A stretch of DNA of 64,000 nucleotides, taken from Roseibium sediminicola (GTDB lineage Bacteria > Pseudomonadota > Alphaproteobacteria > Rhizobiales > Stappiaceae). The position numbers were made by a program, and so were the translations under genes. Every line of letters begins with the position of its first letter. Within the stretch, counting starts at the first letter, position 1. The stretch is from NCBI RefSeq assembly GCF_023156505.1, contig NZ_JALNMJ010000002.1:204382-268381 (forward strand), given 5' to 3'. Below the pieces are notes generated by a model that ran no database searches, was not told the origin of the DNA, and worked only from the letters and a program-made list of their open reading frames with translations. Shown here piece by piece: positions 1 to 9,491 of this stretch.

Positions 1-203
1 CGGACAAGCCGGTCACGCCGGTCCAGATCTTCGATCGGAACGGCGTTCGCCAGGGCTATGTCGAAGGCGCCAACATCAATCCGGTCCGTGAAATGACCAA
101 GATGATCATGATCTCGCGGGCGTTCGAAAGTGCGACCAAAATGATCGACAACAGCAATGAAAGCCAGGAAAAGGCGATCCGCGAATTGGGGGCAACCTCA
201 TGA
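1..203 (+). CDS. flgF: Flagellar basal-body rod protein FlgF, C-terminal end (partial)
   Basis: The reading frame enters from the left window edge (first full codon at base 3) and gives 66 residues before TGA at 201-203. The tail has the usual end of flagellar rod/hook proteins: a YVEGANINPV segment, then an amphipathic helix with MTKMIMISRAFES and a final KMIDNSNES stretch. This fits FlgF, which forms the proximal rod with FlgB, FlgC and FlgG. FlgG shares the same C-terminal helix; FlgF is preferred because fliI follows, as in the flgF-fliI arrangement of Rhizobiales. The stop overlaps the next start (ATGA), so the genes are translationally linked. Only the C-terminus is visible, so nothing can be said about the N-terminal half. 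Confidence 0.8.
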   Translation, partial: DKPVTPVQIFDRNGVRQGYVEGANINPVREMTKMIMISRAFESATKMIDNSNESQEKAIRELGATS

Positions 204-967
204 CCGCCGTCGACCTGATCCAACCGGCCGGACGGCCGATGGACCTGAATGCCGTGCTGGACAAGCCGGACGTCAGAACCGCGCGTCCGGAGCCCAAGAT
301 GGCTCAAAAGGCCGGGTTCAGCTTTGGCGACTTCATCGATGTAATCAATCCGTTGCAGCATATCCCGGGTGTGGCCGAACTCTACCGCTCGGTGACCAAC
401 GACCAGATCTCCGACGATGCCCGCAGGGCCGGCAATGTGCTTTACGGCTTTGCCCTTGGCGGCCCGGTCGGCGTTGGCGCAATGATGGCCTACAACGCGG
501 TCGGTGACCGGATGGCAGATCCGCAGGCGACACAACAGTTGGCGTTGTCCCAGGTTGCCGAAACCGCTCCCGCCGTCGAAGCTTTCGTGCCGGAGACGCC
601 GCCGCTACCGCCACGCAAGCCCGAGACGGATGAGACGCCGCTTCCGAAACAGGCTCCGGAAGCGACCCTGTTGGGCACGTCTGTTGCGGCAGCGGGGCAG
701 GGGCTTCAGAACACACCGCCCCTGGCCGGACTGTTGAACGGTACTCAGGCTTCGACAGCGCCGGCTGCAACTGCGGATCCGGACACGGCCGCCTCGTCCG
801 TCGCCTATGTCAACATTCAGAAAACGCCGGATGACACGGCTGCGGTGATCCCGAACGCAGCCGGTCTCGATCGTCTCGCCACCCATCAGTCGAACCGTCT
901 GCCGCTCGATGTTTTGAAGGCTCTCCAGGAACGCCATGCCGAACGCACCGCATCTGAACGCACTTGA
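200..967 (+). CDS. Conserved protein of unknown function between flgF and fliI
   Basis: This 255-residue protein has no function I can name. A compact conserved-looking core covers roughly residues 40-105: FSFGDFIDVINPLQHIPGV, then a segment with VTNDQISDDARRAG and a small-residue-rich hydrophobic stretch (LYGFALGGPVGVGAMMAY) that could be membrane-associated. I recall similar INPLQHIP-type cores in other alphaproteobacterial hypothetical proteins. The remaining ~145 residues are rich in Pro, Ala, Thr and Glu and look disordered. The start overlaps the flgF stop by 4 bp and the end overlaps fliI by 32 bp, so it is translationally coupled on both sides. That placement argues for a flagellar role, perhaps in rod assembly or export, but this is inference from context only. 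Confidence 0.75.
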   Translation: MTAVDLIQPAGRPMDLNAVLDKPDVRTARPEPKMAQKAGFSFGDFIDVINPLQHIPGVAELYRSVTNDQISDDARRAGNVLYGFALGGPVGVGAMMAYNAVGDRMADPQATQQLALSQVAETAPAVEAFVPETPPLPPRKPETDETPLPKQAPEATLLGTSVAAAGQGLQNTPPLAGLLNGTQASTAPAATADPDTAASSVAYVNIQKTPDDTAAVIPNAAGLDRLATHQSNRLPLDVLKALQERHAERTASERT

Positions 968-2282
968 CCAGATTTCGGCGTCGCTTGCGGCGCTGGACAC
1001 GGAAGTCGGTCCGGTCAAATTGAGCGGCCGTGTGACCCAGGTCTCGTCCGAGGCAATCCGGGTCTCCGGCCTGTCCCGGGTCGTCTGTCTGGGCGACCTG
1101 GTTGAATTCGAGGGCCGGTCAGGCATCCGCCAGGGCGAGATCATCCGGCTCGATCAGACCGACATCGTCATCAAGCCGCTGGAACGGGTCACCGATATCG
1201 GCATCGGCAGCGTTGCGTCCGTCATGGGTGGACTGGCGATCCATCCGGACATGACCTGGCGGGGCAGGATCATCAACGCGCTCGGCGAACCGATTGACGG
1301 CGCGGGCCCTCTCAGCCACGGGGTCGAGGCGTTCCTGCTGGACCGCGCACCGCCTCCGGCCATGAACCGCAACAAGATCTCCGAGGGCGTCAAGACCGGG
1401 GTTCGTGTGGTCGATCTGTTCACGCCGCTCTGCGTCGGCCAGCGCGTCGGCATCTTTGCCGGTTCGGGGGTCGGTAAGTCGACCTTGCTCGGGATGCTGG
1501 CCGGATTTGGCGATTTCGATACGGTCGTGGTTGGACTTGTCGGCGAGCGCGGCCGCGAGGTGCGCGAATTCATCGAAGATATTCTTGGCGAAACTCTGGC
1601 CAATTCGGTCGTCGTCGCCTCCACCGGTGACGAAAGCGCGATGCAGCGCCGGCTTGCGCCCAAGACAGCGATGAGCGTCGCGGAGTATTTCAGGAGCCAG
1701 GGCCACAAGGTGCTGCTCATTCTGGATTCGGCAACGCGCTTTGCCCACGCGGCCCGCGATGTCGCTCTGGCAGCGGGCGAACCGCCGGTGGCGCGTGGCT
1801 ATCCGCCGAGCGTCTTTGCCGACCTGGCGCGGCTGATCGAGCGGGCAGGCCCCGGCAGCAGCGGCGAGGGTTCGATTACCGGCATCTTCTCGGTTCTGGT
1901 CGACGGCGACGATCACAACGATCCCGTGTCGGACGCAATCCGCGGCCTGCTGGACGGACACATCGTGCTCGACCGGCAGATCGCCGAATCCGGCCGCTAC
2001 CCGCCGGTCAATGTACTCAGGTCCACATCCCGCCTGGCGGACCGGGCCTGGACGCCCGACCAGCAGGACCTCATCCATCGCATCAAGGGGCTGATTTCCC
2101 ATTTCGAGGACACCAAGGACCTGCGCCTGATGGGCGGGTTCCAGGCCGGCGGCGATGATAAGCTCGAAAAGGCCTGCCGGCTGGTTCCGAAAATCTACGA
2201 GGCTCTGCGTCAGCGGTCCGACCAGATCGTTCCGTCAGATCCGTTTGCCGACCTTGCTCAAGCGCTCGCAGCCGACGGTTAG
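936..2282 (+). CDS. fliI: Flagellum-specific ATPase FliI
   Basis: FliI is the hexameric ATPase of the flagellar type III export apparatus; with FliH and FliJ it docks rod, hook and filament subunits at the cytoplasmic export gate. The 448-residue length is normal. An N-terminal beta-barrel domain (about 1-95) is followed by the RecA-like core with Walker A GSGVGKST near residue 176, GERGREVREF just after it, and Walker B VLLILDSATRFA near 258-269. A C-terminal helical domain follows from about 370. It is preferred over the F1-ATPase beta subunit or a virulence T3SS ATPase because of the flagellar neighbours and the DSATRFA signature. It begins 32 bp inside the preceding gene and ends just before a strong hairpin terminator, closing this flagellar transcription unit. 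Confidence 0.95.
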   Translation: MPNAPHLNALDQISASLAALDTEVGPVKLSGRVTQVSSEAIRVSGLSRVVCLGDLVEFEGRSGIRQGEIIRLDQTDIVIKPLERVTDIGIGSVASVMGGLAIHPDMTWRGRIINALGEPIDGAGPLSHGVEAFLLDRAPPPAMNRNKISEGVKTGVRVVDLFTPLCVGQRVGIFAGSGVGKSTLLGMLAGFGDFDTVVVGLVGERGREVREFIEDILGETLANSVVVASTGDESAMQRRLAPKTAMSVAEYFRSQGHKVLLILDSATRFAHAARDVALAAGEPPVARGYPPSVFADLARLIERAGPGSSGEGSITGIFSVLVDGDDHNDPVSDAIRGLLDGHIVLDRQIAESGRYPPVNVLRSTSRLADRAWTPDQQDLIHRIKGLISHFEDTKDLRLMGGFQAGGDDKLEKACRLVPKIYEALRQRSDQIVPSDPFADLAQALAADG

Positions 2283-2317
2283 TCAAAAGAACTGAACAAC
2301 AGTAGAAATCTAAAAAG

Positions 2318-2341
2318 GCCGCTTTCTAAAGCGGCTTCCTT
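2318..2341 (+). terminator. Rho-independent terminator after fliI
   Basis: The stem GCCGCTT/AAGCGGC closes a TCTA loop at 2318-2335 and is followed by TTCCTTT. A run of A residues precedes it, so it may act in both directions. It lies 35 bp after the fliI stop. Confidence 0.75.
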
Positions 2342-2580
2342 TGTATATAGGTATGTAATATTCTCTTAACGGTCGCGGAAAACAGCGGTAAAAATCATTT
2401 TAATCAATTTTTCTCTCAAACTATTCGCAATGTCTGTGAGTTTTTATTTAGTTTTCTATGTGGATATAAGAAATACCGCTACCTTAAGTTTCAAAATAGT
2501 ATCTGGAACAGGGAAGAAACATTGACCTTATGAACCGTCAAAACTACGGATTGTGTATTGGAAAAATCCAAGGGGCTGAC

Positions 2581-3384
2581 ATGTTCATCTTAGTAGATTC
2601 ACGAGAGATTGTGACCGCGGGCTATGCCTCGGCATTTGAACGGGAAGGCTATGCCTCCCTGGAACTGCAACCAACGGAATTGCTCGATTGGCTGGAAATC
2701 ACCTGTGCGCAGGATCTGAGTTCTGTCGATGCGATCCTCTTGGGGGAATGCCCGGAACGCTGTGGCTACGTCGCTCCGATCCGTTCGCGTTGCCCGGAAG
2801 CGCAGATCGTTGCGCTTGAAGACACGGGCAACCTGGAAAGCACGCTTGAACTGTTTTCCGCCGGCATGGACGATGTCCTGAAAAAGCCGGTTCATGTGCG
2901 GGAAATCATTGCCCGTGTCGGCGCTTTTCGGCGGCGGATCACCTCGCGCAACAACTCGGCGGGAACAGGGGCGATCGAGGTCTTTTTCGACGGCCGTGAT
3001 CCGCTCGTTGGCGGTGATGTCATGGAATTGCCGCGCCGCGAGCGCCGGATACTCGAGTATCTCGTCAAGAACAAGGGCCGGCGGGTGACCAAGACCCAGA
3101 TTTTCAACGCGGTCTACGGCGTGATGAATGACGGGGTCGACGAATGTGTGGTGGAAAGCCACATTTCCAAACTCCGGAAAAAACTGCGCAAAAAGCTTGG
3201 TTTCGACGCAATCGAATCCACCCGGTACATCGGATACATGCTCAAGGACGGCTCAACGGCCAAACAGAAGGTCGGCGATACGCGGCGCCAGGTACAGGCA
3301 TCGGTCCATGCGTCACAGACGGTTGAAACGCCGGCCGAAAGCCGTGGTCAGGGCAAACCGTTTTTGTCCGTCGTCAACGCTTGA
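2581..3384 (+). CDS. ftcR: Flagellar transcriptional regulator FtcR (OmpR-like, atypical receiver)
   Basis: FtcR is the two-component-like master regulator of flagellar genes in Brucella and other Rhizobiales. I chose ATG 2581 (267 aa), preceded by AAGGGG, because known FtcR proteins begin with this short MxxxVDxRxxV strand; an in-frame ATG at 2530 would add 17 residues and is possible. The N-terminal ~120 residues have a receiver-like fold, but where a phosphoacceptor Asp is expected the sequence reads AILLGECPE, so the domain is probably not phosphorylated. The C-terminal winged-helix domain (about 155-225) has LPRRERRILEYL and VVESHISKLRKKL, the usual DNA-recognition region. A tail of about 40 residues is poorly conserved. 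It follows fliI, is transcribed separately, and has an AT-rich leader (2347-2580) that probably holds its promoter. Confidence 0.9.
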   Translation: MFILVDSREIVTAGYASAFEREGYASLELQPTELLDWLEITCAQDLSSVDAILLGECPERCGYVAPIRSRCPEAQIVALEDTGNLESTLELFSAGMDDVLKKPVHVREIIARVGAFRRRITSRNNSAGTGAIEVFFDGRDPLVGGDVMELPRRERRILEYLVKNKGRRVTKTQIFNAVYGVMNDGVDECVVESHISKLRKKLRKKLGFDAIESTRYIGYMLKDGSTAKQKVGDTRRQVQASVHASQTVETPAESRGQGKPFLSVVNA

Positions 3385-3818
3385 TGGAAATAGTGACGTA
3401 TTCCTAGGTACTTGCTCGGGGTGGCATGACATATGAGAAAATTTGGAGCGGACTGGCATGAAGGCTTTGCCGGGAATATTCGCATGATGCGAAGCCGCTC
3501 GATTTGGTCTCACAACCTCGGCAAGGGTGAATTATGCAACCCGCAAATCCTCCGCACAGGGACTGTTTCTATTTACAATTGATTTTTATGGAAAATTTAG
3601 AAAACCTAGCCACAATGATCGACACACTGACGCTCTGGTCACCTGATGTGCAAGGCATCTGGCTGACAAGGGGCTAGGGGCAAAGTTGATGTGTCTGTGA
3701 AAAAAGTATTGAAGAAACGGTCCGCTCCTGCGGTTCGGCTTGCGCCCGGTCTGGGGTTAAATCGAAGCAAATCGTTTTGCCGTATTCTTGAACGACCGAA
3801 CGGGCACCATGAATCGAG
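3385..3818. other. Non-coding spacer, no recognised feature
   Basis: This 434-bp spacer separates ftcR from the histidine kinase gene. It is more AT-rich than its surroundings around 3540-3620. I see no tRNA, no strong terminator and no convincing ORF. It presumably holds the promoter of the kinase/EAL operon. Confidence 0.5.
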
Positions 3819-5429
3819 GTGGGCGTCTTGAGTCTTAGCGGCAGTACGTCGTTGCCATATACTCCAAAGGAGATGGGCCGAGCCAGCCTGTCCCGGACCT
3901 TTATTCTCTACACGCTCGGTCTGTTCGCGATCCTCGGCGTCATTTTCATCGGTATTCTCACAAAAATTACCTGGGACGCCTCCCATGCGCGCGCCATTCG
4001 CGTGACCGAGGCTTTCTTTCAGGCAACCAAACGTCCGTTTGAGAGGGCGATCTGGACCGTGAACGCCGATGCGACGCTGCAGCTCATTCGCGGTCTGGAA
4101 AGCCTTGAAGTCGTCGAAAAAGTCTGGGTCGAGACCCCGGATACAGGCAATTTCGGTGAGCCGGTCACCGGCGCGCGCGCATCGGAAGCGCTGAGCTACA
4201 CCTTGAACTCGCCGAGCACAATCTTGCACAAGGACGCGATCGGCCAAGTCTATATTTTGATCGACCGCAACACGATTTCCTACGAGATCGTCTCCACAGT
4301 CGGTTTCATCGTTACCGCGATCATCATCTACCTGCTGCTTCTGGCAATCGTCATCCGGACCGTCTTCCGCAGACTGATCGGTCAGCCGCTCTCGGCTATT
4401 GTGGAATATCTTTCGACGCCGCGCCTGATCGAGGACCCGCCCAAGGCCGAATTGATGCCGGGCCGAGCGGACGAAATCGGTATTTTGTCGGCCAGTCTTC
4501 AGTCGATGGTGCAGCGCCGTCATTTGGATTTGCAAAAAATTCAAGAATATCAAACTAACCTTGAAGACTTGGTGGCTCACAGGACGGAGCAGTTGAAGTT
4601 GGTGCAGGAAGAGCTCATTCAGGCAGACAATCTTGCCGCGCTCGGAGCCCTGGTGGCCGGTGTGTCGCACGAACTGAACACGCCCCTTGGAAATGCCCTG
4701 ATGGCGGCGACGACGATCAAGGATTCGACTGGGTACCTGAGCAAGGAACTTGAGCAGCAAAGCCTCAGCAAGGAAGCGCTCGAGAACGAAGTCGACCGGA
4801 TCTCCGAAACCGCGAACATCATCGAGAAGACGTTAGGTCGGGCACGGGAGCTGGTCGGCAATTTCCGTCAGGTCGCCGTCGACCGGCAAAGCGAGAAAAA
4901 GCGTTCCTTCAATTTCGATCACATCATTCGGGAAACTTTGGCGACGTTGCAGCCAACCCTCAAGAAGACCCCGTTCACTGTGGAAATGGATCTGCATGCG
5001 GACGAGGTCATCGACAGCTACCCGGGTGCGGTGAGCCAGTTGGTCTCGAATCTTGTCGAAAACGCCATCAAGCACGGCTACGAGGGCCGCAGCGAAGGCG
5101 TGATCAAGTTGTCGTCCCGCGTTGTCGTGCCAATGGAAAGGGGCAGGGCTTCCCCGAAGGACAAAAAGGTCATCTTCAAGTGCCAGGATTTTGGTGTCGG
5201 AATCCCGGAGAAGAACCTCAAAAAAGTATTTGAACCCTTCTTTACGACCAAATTCGGTAAAGGAGGATCAGGTCTGGGTATGGCAATTTGCTACCAATTG
5301 GTAACGGAAGCTCTGAACGGAACCATTTCTGTCGGGTCGAAGGTCGGCTCCGGAACCGAATTCACCATCGAGTTTCCTGCCGAAGCGGTGATCGAGGCCA
5401 GCAAACGTCACGGACAGAAGGTACATTGA
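3819..5429 (+). CDS. Membrane sensor histidine kinase
   Basis: This 536-residue kinase has a transmembrane helix near residues 28-50, an extracytoplasmic domain of about 100 residues, a second helix near 163-187, a HAMP-like linker and a coiled-coil segment. The dimerisation box VSHELNTPLGN carries the phosphoacceptor His (residue 284). The ATPase domain has an N box (NLVENAIKHGY), G1 (DFGVGIP), an F box (FEPFFTTK) and G2 (GSGLGMAI), so it should be active. The start is a GTG at 3819; a TTG at 3828 or ATG at 3873 is also possible. The response-regulator gene begins 1 bp after its stop, so the two form a pair, the kinase presumably phosphorylating the EAL protein. The input signal is unknown. 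Confidence 0.9.
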   Translation: MGVLSLSGSTSLPYTPKEMGRASLSRTFILYTLGLFAILGVIFIGILTKITWDASHARAIRVTEAFFQATKRPFERAIWTVNADATLQLIRGLESLEVVEKVWVETPDTGNFGEPVTGARASEALSYTLNSPSTILHKDAIGQVYILIDRNTISYEIVSTVGFIVTAIIIYLLLLAIVIRTVFRRLIGQPLSAIVEYLSTPRLIEDPPKAELMPGRADEIGILSASLQSMVQRRHLDLQKIQEYQTNLEDLVAHRTEQLKLVQEELIQADNLAALGALVAGVSHELNTPLGNALMAATTIKDSTGYLSKELEQQSLSKEALENEVDRISETANIIEKTLGRARELVGNFRQVAVDRQSEKKRSFNFDHIIRETLATLQPTLKKTPFTVEMDLHADEVIDSYPGAVSQLVSNLVENAIKHGYEGRSEGVIKLSSRVVVPMERGRASPKDKKVIFKCQDFGVGIPEKNLKKVFEPFFTTKFGKGGSGLGMAICYQLVTEALNGTISVGSKVGSGTEFTIEFPAEAVIEASKRHGQKVH

Positions 5430-5430
5430 T

Positions 5431-7674
5431 ATGGTGATGGACTTTCTCGCTCCTTCCGAACCGGACATTAAGAAATCCACCAAGGCGCCTTGGAAGATTC
5501 TCATTGTCGATGACGATCCTGACGTGCATGAGGTCACGAAGATCGCCGTCGCCGGCTGTATCTTCGAGAATCGGGCGTTCGAACTCCTGCATGCCTTGTC
5601 CGCGCAAGAAGCGCGCGACATTCTGGAAAAGCAGAATGACATTGCCGTCGCGCTCGTCGATGTGGTCATGGAGAGCGACACCGCCGGCTTGAGCCTGGTC
5701 AGCTGGATCCGCTCCGAACTCAACAACCATTTCACACGTCTGATCCTGCGCACCGGCCAGCCCGGTTATGCGCCGCAGACAGATGTGATCATGAAATTCG
5801 ACATTGACGGCTACACCGAGAAGGCGGAACTGTCCAGGACCAAGCTGATCACGGCCATCATCACCGCGTTGCGTGGCTACAAGCTGGTGATGTCTCTGGA
5901 AACCAACCGCAAGAAGCTGCAGCAATTGAACCAACACTTTGCTGCGATCGTCGAAAAGAACGCCCTCAGTGAGTTTGCGGCCGCGGTTCTCAAGCATTTT
6001 TGCGACCTTGTTGGACATCCGGTCGACTGCTTGTTGTGCGGTCTGGAAGCCTTGCCCGACTACGGTTCCGTCGACCGGTCCAATATCCGCGTTCTGGCGG
6101 CAACCGGAGACTTTGAGGACAAGGTCGATCTTCCTGTTGATGTCATCAGTGACGACGCCATTCGCGGTTGCGTCGCCAAATGCGTGGACACGCACGAGAC
6201 GAGCTCCACCGCAAGTGGCGTGGCCCTGCCGCTCGTAACCCGCAACGGCATGACCGGCGCGATCTATCTGGGCATATCCGAGGAACTTCTGGAGGAACTG
6301 GTCGGGTCCGAAGTCGTCAAGCTGTTCGTTTCGAATGTCGCTCTTGGCTACGAGAAAACCGGACTTCTGGAGCATATCCGCAACCTGGCTTATGTCGATC
6401 GGGTCACCGGCCTGTCGACCTTCTCCGGCTTTATCGAGACCTTCCAGCGACATGCGGCCAATCGTGTCCCGCTTCTGGTGTTGCATTCCGATATTCAGCG
6501 CTTCCGGGTGATCGTTGACGGTATTGGCGATGAAAAGGCCGGCGCCGTGCTCAAGCGGACTGGACACCGGCTGTCGCAAACCTTCCCCGATGCTCTGACC
6601 ATTGCGCGCAAGGAGAAGGATGAATTCCTGATCCTGCTCAAGGGCGGCGACGCCAACAAGATTCAGGACGTGGTGACTCGTGTCGAGGAAGCCTTCCAGG
6701 AGCCCATCACGCTTGAGGACAACCAGATCACCCTGCGCATGCGGCTGGGATTCGCGTCGGAAGACGCCGACAGCCAAAATGCGGAACAGCTCGTGCGCTT
6801 TGCCTCGATTGCACTGAATGACGTGCGGCAGAAGGGGCTGACCAACCATGCCGTTTTCCACCCGCTGATGCAGGAAGCGGCGTTTGAACGCCTGCGGCTG
6901 GCCTCGCTTTTGACCAGCACAAGCAGCCAGACCGAATTCTCGCTTCATTACCAACCGATCATGCTGGCCAAGGACGAATCCATTGCGTCCTTCGAGGCGC
7001 TGATGCGGTTCCGGACGCCATCGGGAACGTATCTCAACACTGCCCGCATGATCGAGGCGGCGGAGGCCAGCGGCCTGATCACGGAAATCGGCGCGTGGAT
7101 GTTCAAAAACGCGTTCTCCGAATTCAGTCAATTGCCCGGCCTCGCCGAAGACGTGCGCCTGAACGTGAACCTGTCACCCAGACAGGTCCAGACCAACCGG
7201 ATCTACAAGGACATCGAGGACGCCATTTCCGCGGCCGAATTGCCGATGCAACGCCTCGTGTTCGAAGTCACGGAGGGGCTGTTCCTCAGCAACGACCAGG
7301 TGACCCTGGCGCTGCTTACCTGGCTGCGCAACAAGGGGGCGAAAGTCGTCATTGACGATTTCGGCACCGGTTATTCGTCTTTCAGCTATCTGCGCAAATT
7401 GCCGGTCGACGGTATCAAGATCGACCGCAGTTTCATAATGAACATGGATCAGGATGCGGACGCTCTGGCCGTGGTGAAATCCATCATCGCCGTGGCTCAG
7501 GCACTGGACCTGAGCGTCACCGGCGAAGGCGTGGAAACCGTCGCGCAGCGGCAAATCATGCAGGATCTCCACTGCGATTACCTGCAGGGCTACCTCTATT
7601 CCAAGCCGCTGAACACCGATGACCTGAATGTCTTCATCCAGAAGGCAGTGGAACCTGGCGTGGCCTTCGGGTGA
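5431..7674 (+). CDS. Response regulator with REC, DUF3369, degenerate GGDEF and intact EAL domains
   Basis: This 747-residue protein starts with a receiver domain: acidic pocket IVDDDPD (26-32) and phosphoacceptor Asp77 in LVDVVM. A DUF3369-type sensor-like segment (roughly 165-310) and a GGDEF fold follow. The GGDEF signature is EKDEF at residues 395-399, so diguanylate cyclase activity is unlikely. The EAL domain looks catalytic: EAL at 522-524, NLSPRQ, EVTEG, DDFGTGYSS (Asp642-Asp643), the Lys in IKIDRSF, GEGVET and QGYLYSKP. The likely reaction is hydrolysis of c-di-GMP to pGpG, under control of the adjacent kinase. Proximity to flagellar genes suggests control of motility versus attachment; that is inference. 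ATG 5431 and ATG 5437 are equally usable starts. Confidence 0.92.
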   Translation: MVMDFLAPSEPDIKKSTKAPWKILIVDDDPDVHEVTKIAVAGCIFENRAFELLHALSAQEARDILEKQNDIAVALVDVVMESDTAGLSLVSWIRSELNNHFTRLILRTGQPGYAPQTDVIMKFDIDGYTEKAELSRTKLITAIITALRGYKLVMSLETNRKKLQQLNQHFAAIVEKNALSEFAAAVLKHFCDLVGHPVDCLLCGLEALPDYGSVDRSNIRVLAATGDFEDKVDLPVDVISDDAIRGCVAKCVDTHETSSTASGVALPLVTRNGMTGAIYLGISEELLEELVGSEVVKLFVSNVALGYEKTGLLEHIRNLAYVDRVTGLSTFSGFIETFQRHAANRVPLLVLHSDIQRFRVIVDGIGDEKAGAVLKRTGHRLSQTFPDALTIARKEKDEFLILLKGGDANKIQDVVTRVEEAFQEPITLEDNQITLRMRLGFASEDADSQNAEQLVRFASIALNDVRQKGLTNHAVFHPLMQEAAFERLRLASLLTSTSSQTEFSLHYQPIMLAKDESIASFEALMRFRTPSGTYLNTARMIEAAEASGLITEIGAWMFKNAFSEFSQLPGLAEDVRLNVNLSPRQVQTNRIYKDIEDAISAAELPMQRLVFEVTEGLFLSNDQVTLALLTWLRNKGAKVVIDDFGTGYSSFSYLRKLPVDGIKIDRSFIMNMDQDADALAVVKSIIAVAQALDLSVTGEGVETVAQRQIMQDLHCDYLQGYLYSKPLNTDDLNVFIQKAVEPGVAFG

Positions 7675-7943
7675 TCCCCTGCAGGGGCATGCCATCTTGC
7701 CCCTGAAATTCCCCGTTGTTTCCTAAGGCAAACGGACACCGCATCACCTGGCCGTGGCCGCGGCAGCTGCCGTTCTTCCGACACATCCGGCCAATCTGGC
7801 GTCTTCATCATTTAAGCGATTGAAGTTTTGCACGAAACACGTTCTCATATTGCGGACGCGTTTTTCGGATGCGCGAGGGTTGCGTCGCGTGTTTCCAAAG
7901 CCATTTTAGAATATCGCCAAAGAGCGAGCGGGGAGAAAACAAC

Positions 7944-8660
7944 ATGGACATGAGCGGCTCCCACCGGATTCCGGCCAAGCGGGAAAAAGTCTGGGAGGCA
8001 TTGAACGACCCGGATATCCTGAAAGCCTGCATTCCGGGCTGCGAAAGCCTGGAAAAGACCTCCGACAATGAGATGTCCGCAGCCGTGACTTCGAAAATCG
8101 GCCCGGTCAAGGCCAAGTTCAAAGGCGCGGTCACGCTGGAAAACATCAAGGCGCCGGAAAGTTACACGATTGTCGGCGAAGGCAAAGGCGGTGTCGCCGG
8201 TTTTGCCAAGGGCTCTGCGGATGTGTCACTTGCGGAAGAGGGAGACGAAACCGTGCTCTCCTACGCGGCCAAGGCCCAGGTCGGGGGTAAGCTGGCCCAG
8301 CTCGGCAGCCGGTTGATTGATTCCACCGCGAAGAAGATGGCGGAAGACTTTTTCACCAAATTCACGGAATTGGTCGGCGGTGATGGATCCGGCGACGGCG
8401 CCGCGGACAGTGACCTGGAAGCCTCGGACGACGACCTGGATCCCGGTGTTGCCGAGGAAGCCAAGCGCATCGCAATTGAGGAAACTCCTGGAGAAGTGCT
8501 GCATGCGATCGAGGAGGCGGAGCATGCGGTTGAGGAGACAATCCACAAGGCCGAGGAAAATATCGAGGCGGCGGCGGGACGCAACGCCTATGGCGGTCCG
8601 ATGGTCTGGGGACTGGTTCTGCTCGGCGCGTTGATTGTCGTTCTTGCTCTTGCAAGTTGA
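7944..8660 (+). CDS. coxG: CoxG-family SRPBCC protein with C-terminal membrane anchor
   Basis: CoxG proteins accompany CO-dehydrogenase-type molybdenum hydroxylases and are thought to help recruit the enzyme to the membrane. This 238-residue protein has the SRPBCC/polyketide-cyclase fold over residues ~1-150: SHRIPAKREKVWEALNDP, then the family's CIPGCESLE, and a GPVKAKFKGAV strand. An acidic low-complexity linker (~155-215) leads to one hydrophobic helix at the extreme C-terminus (WGLVLLGALIVVLALAS), a tail anchor. I chose ATG 7944 after GGGGAG; the longer frame from 7869 adds non-homologous residues. It is the first gene of a G-S-L-M cluster, 129 bp ahead of coxS. Confidence 0.88.
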   Translation: MDMSGSHRIPAKREKVWEALNDPDILKACIPGCESLEKTSDNEMSAAVTSKIGPVKAKFKGAVTLENIKAPESYTIVGEGKGGVAGFAKGSADVSLAEEGDETVLSYAAKAQVGGKLAQLGSRLIDSTAKKMAEDFFTKFTELVGGDGSGDGAADSDLEASDDDLDPGVAEEAKRIAIEETPGEVLHAIEEAEHAVEETIHKAEENIEAAAGRNAYGGPMVWGLVLLGALIVVLALAS

Positions 8661-8789
8661 CCGGGCGGTCTAATTTTTGAAAGATCGGGATCTGGCAGCC
8701 AGGCACATGGCAGGTCTCCATAGAACACGGTGAAAAGCCGGAATTTTCACGGGCGCCAGCCCACGGAATTTCATGAGGGAGAGAAATTT

Positions 8790-9281
<492 letters not shown>

Positions 9282-9303
9282 CAGCTCCACTCCCAAGCTT
9301 GTT

Positions 9304-9321
9304 GCGCGGGGCGTCCCGCGC
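9304..9321 (+). other. Stable GC hairpin in the coxS-coxL spacer
   Basis: GCGCGGG and CCCGCGC form a 7-bp perfect stem with a 4-nt loop in the 210-bp spacer between coxS and coxL. There is no T-tract, so it is not a classical terminator. It could set relative transcript stability within the operon; this is inference. Confidence 0.4.
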
Positions 9322-9491
9322 CGAGACACCAAGACCTCATCAAATGCCCAATTGCCGGGAGGAGACTGGCACCAGGCATTTGCCCGCCGGGTCTTGACCA
9401 AGATACGCCCGTCGGGCGGCCACCGGCAGAGCCGGTTGGAGGAGGATTTCCGGTCACGGCGGAACCGGACCAGATATTTGGGAGAGAATTC

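Noticed and set aside
5362..7131. 589-codon open frame antisense to the REC-EAL gene
   Set aside because: The sense frame has full catalytic motifs; the antisense product has none and no ribosome-binding site.
7683..7704. Hairpin AGGGGCA/TGCCCCT after the EAL gene as a terminator
   Set aside because: The stem is only 7 bp and there is no T-tract after it; not enough to call a terminator.
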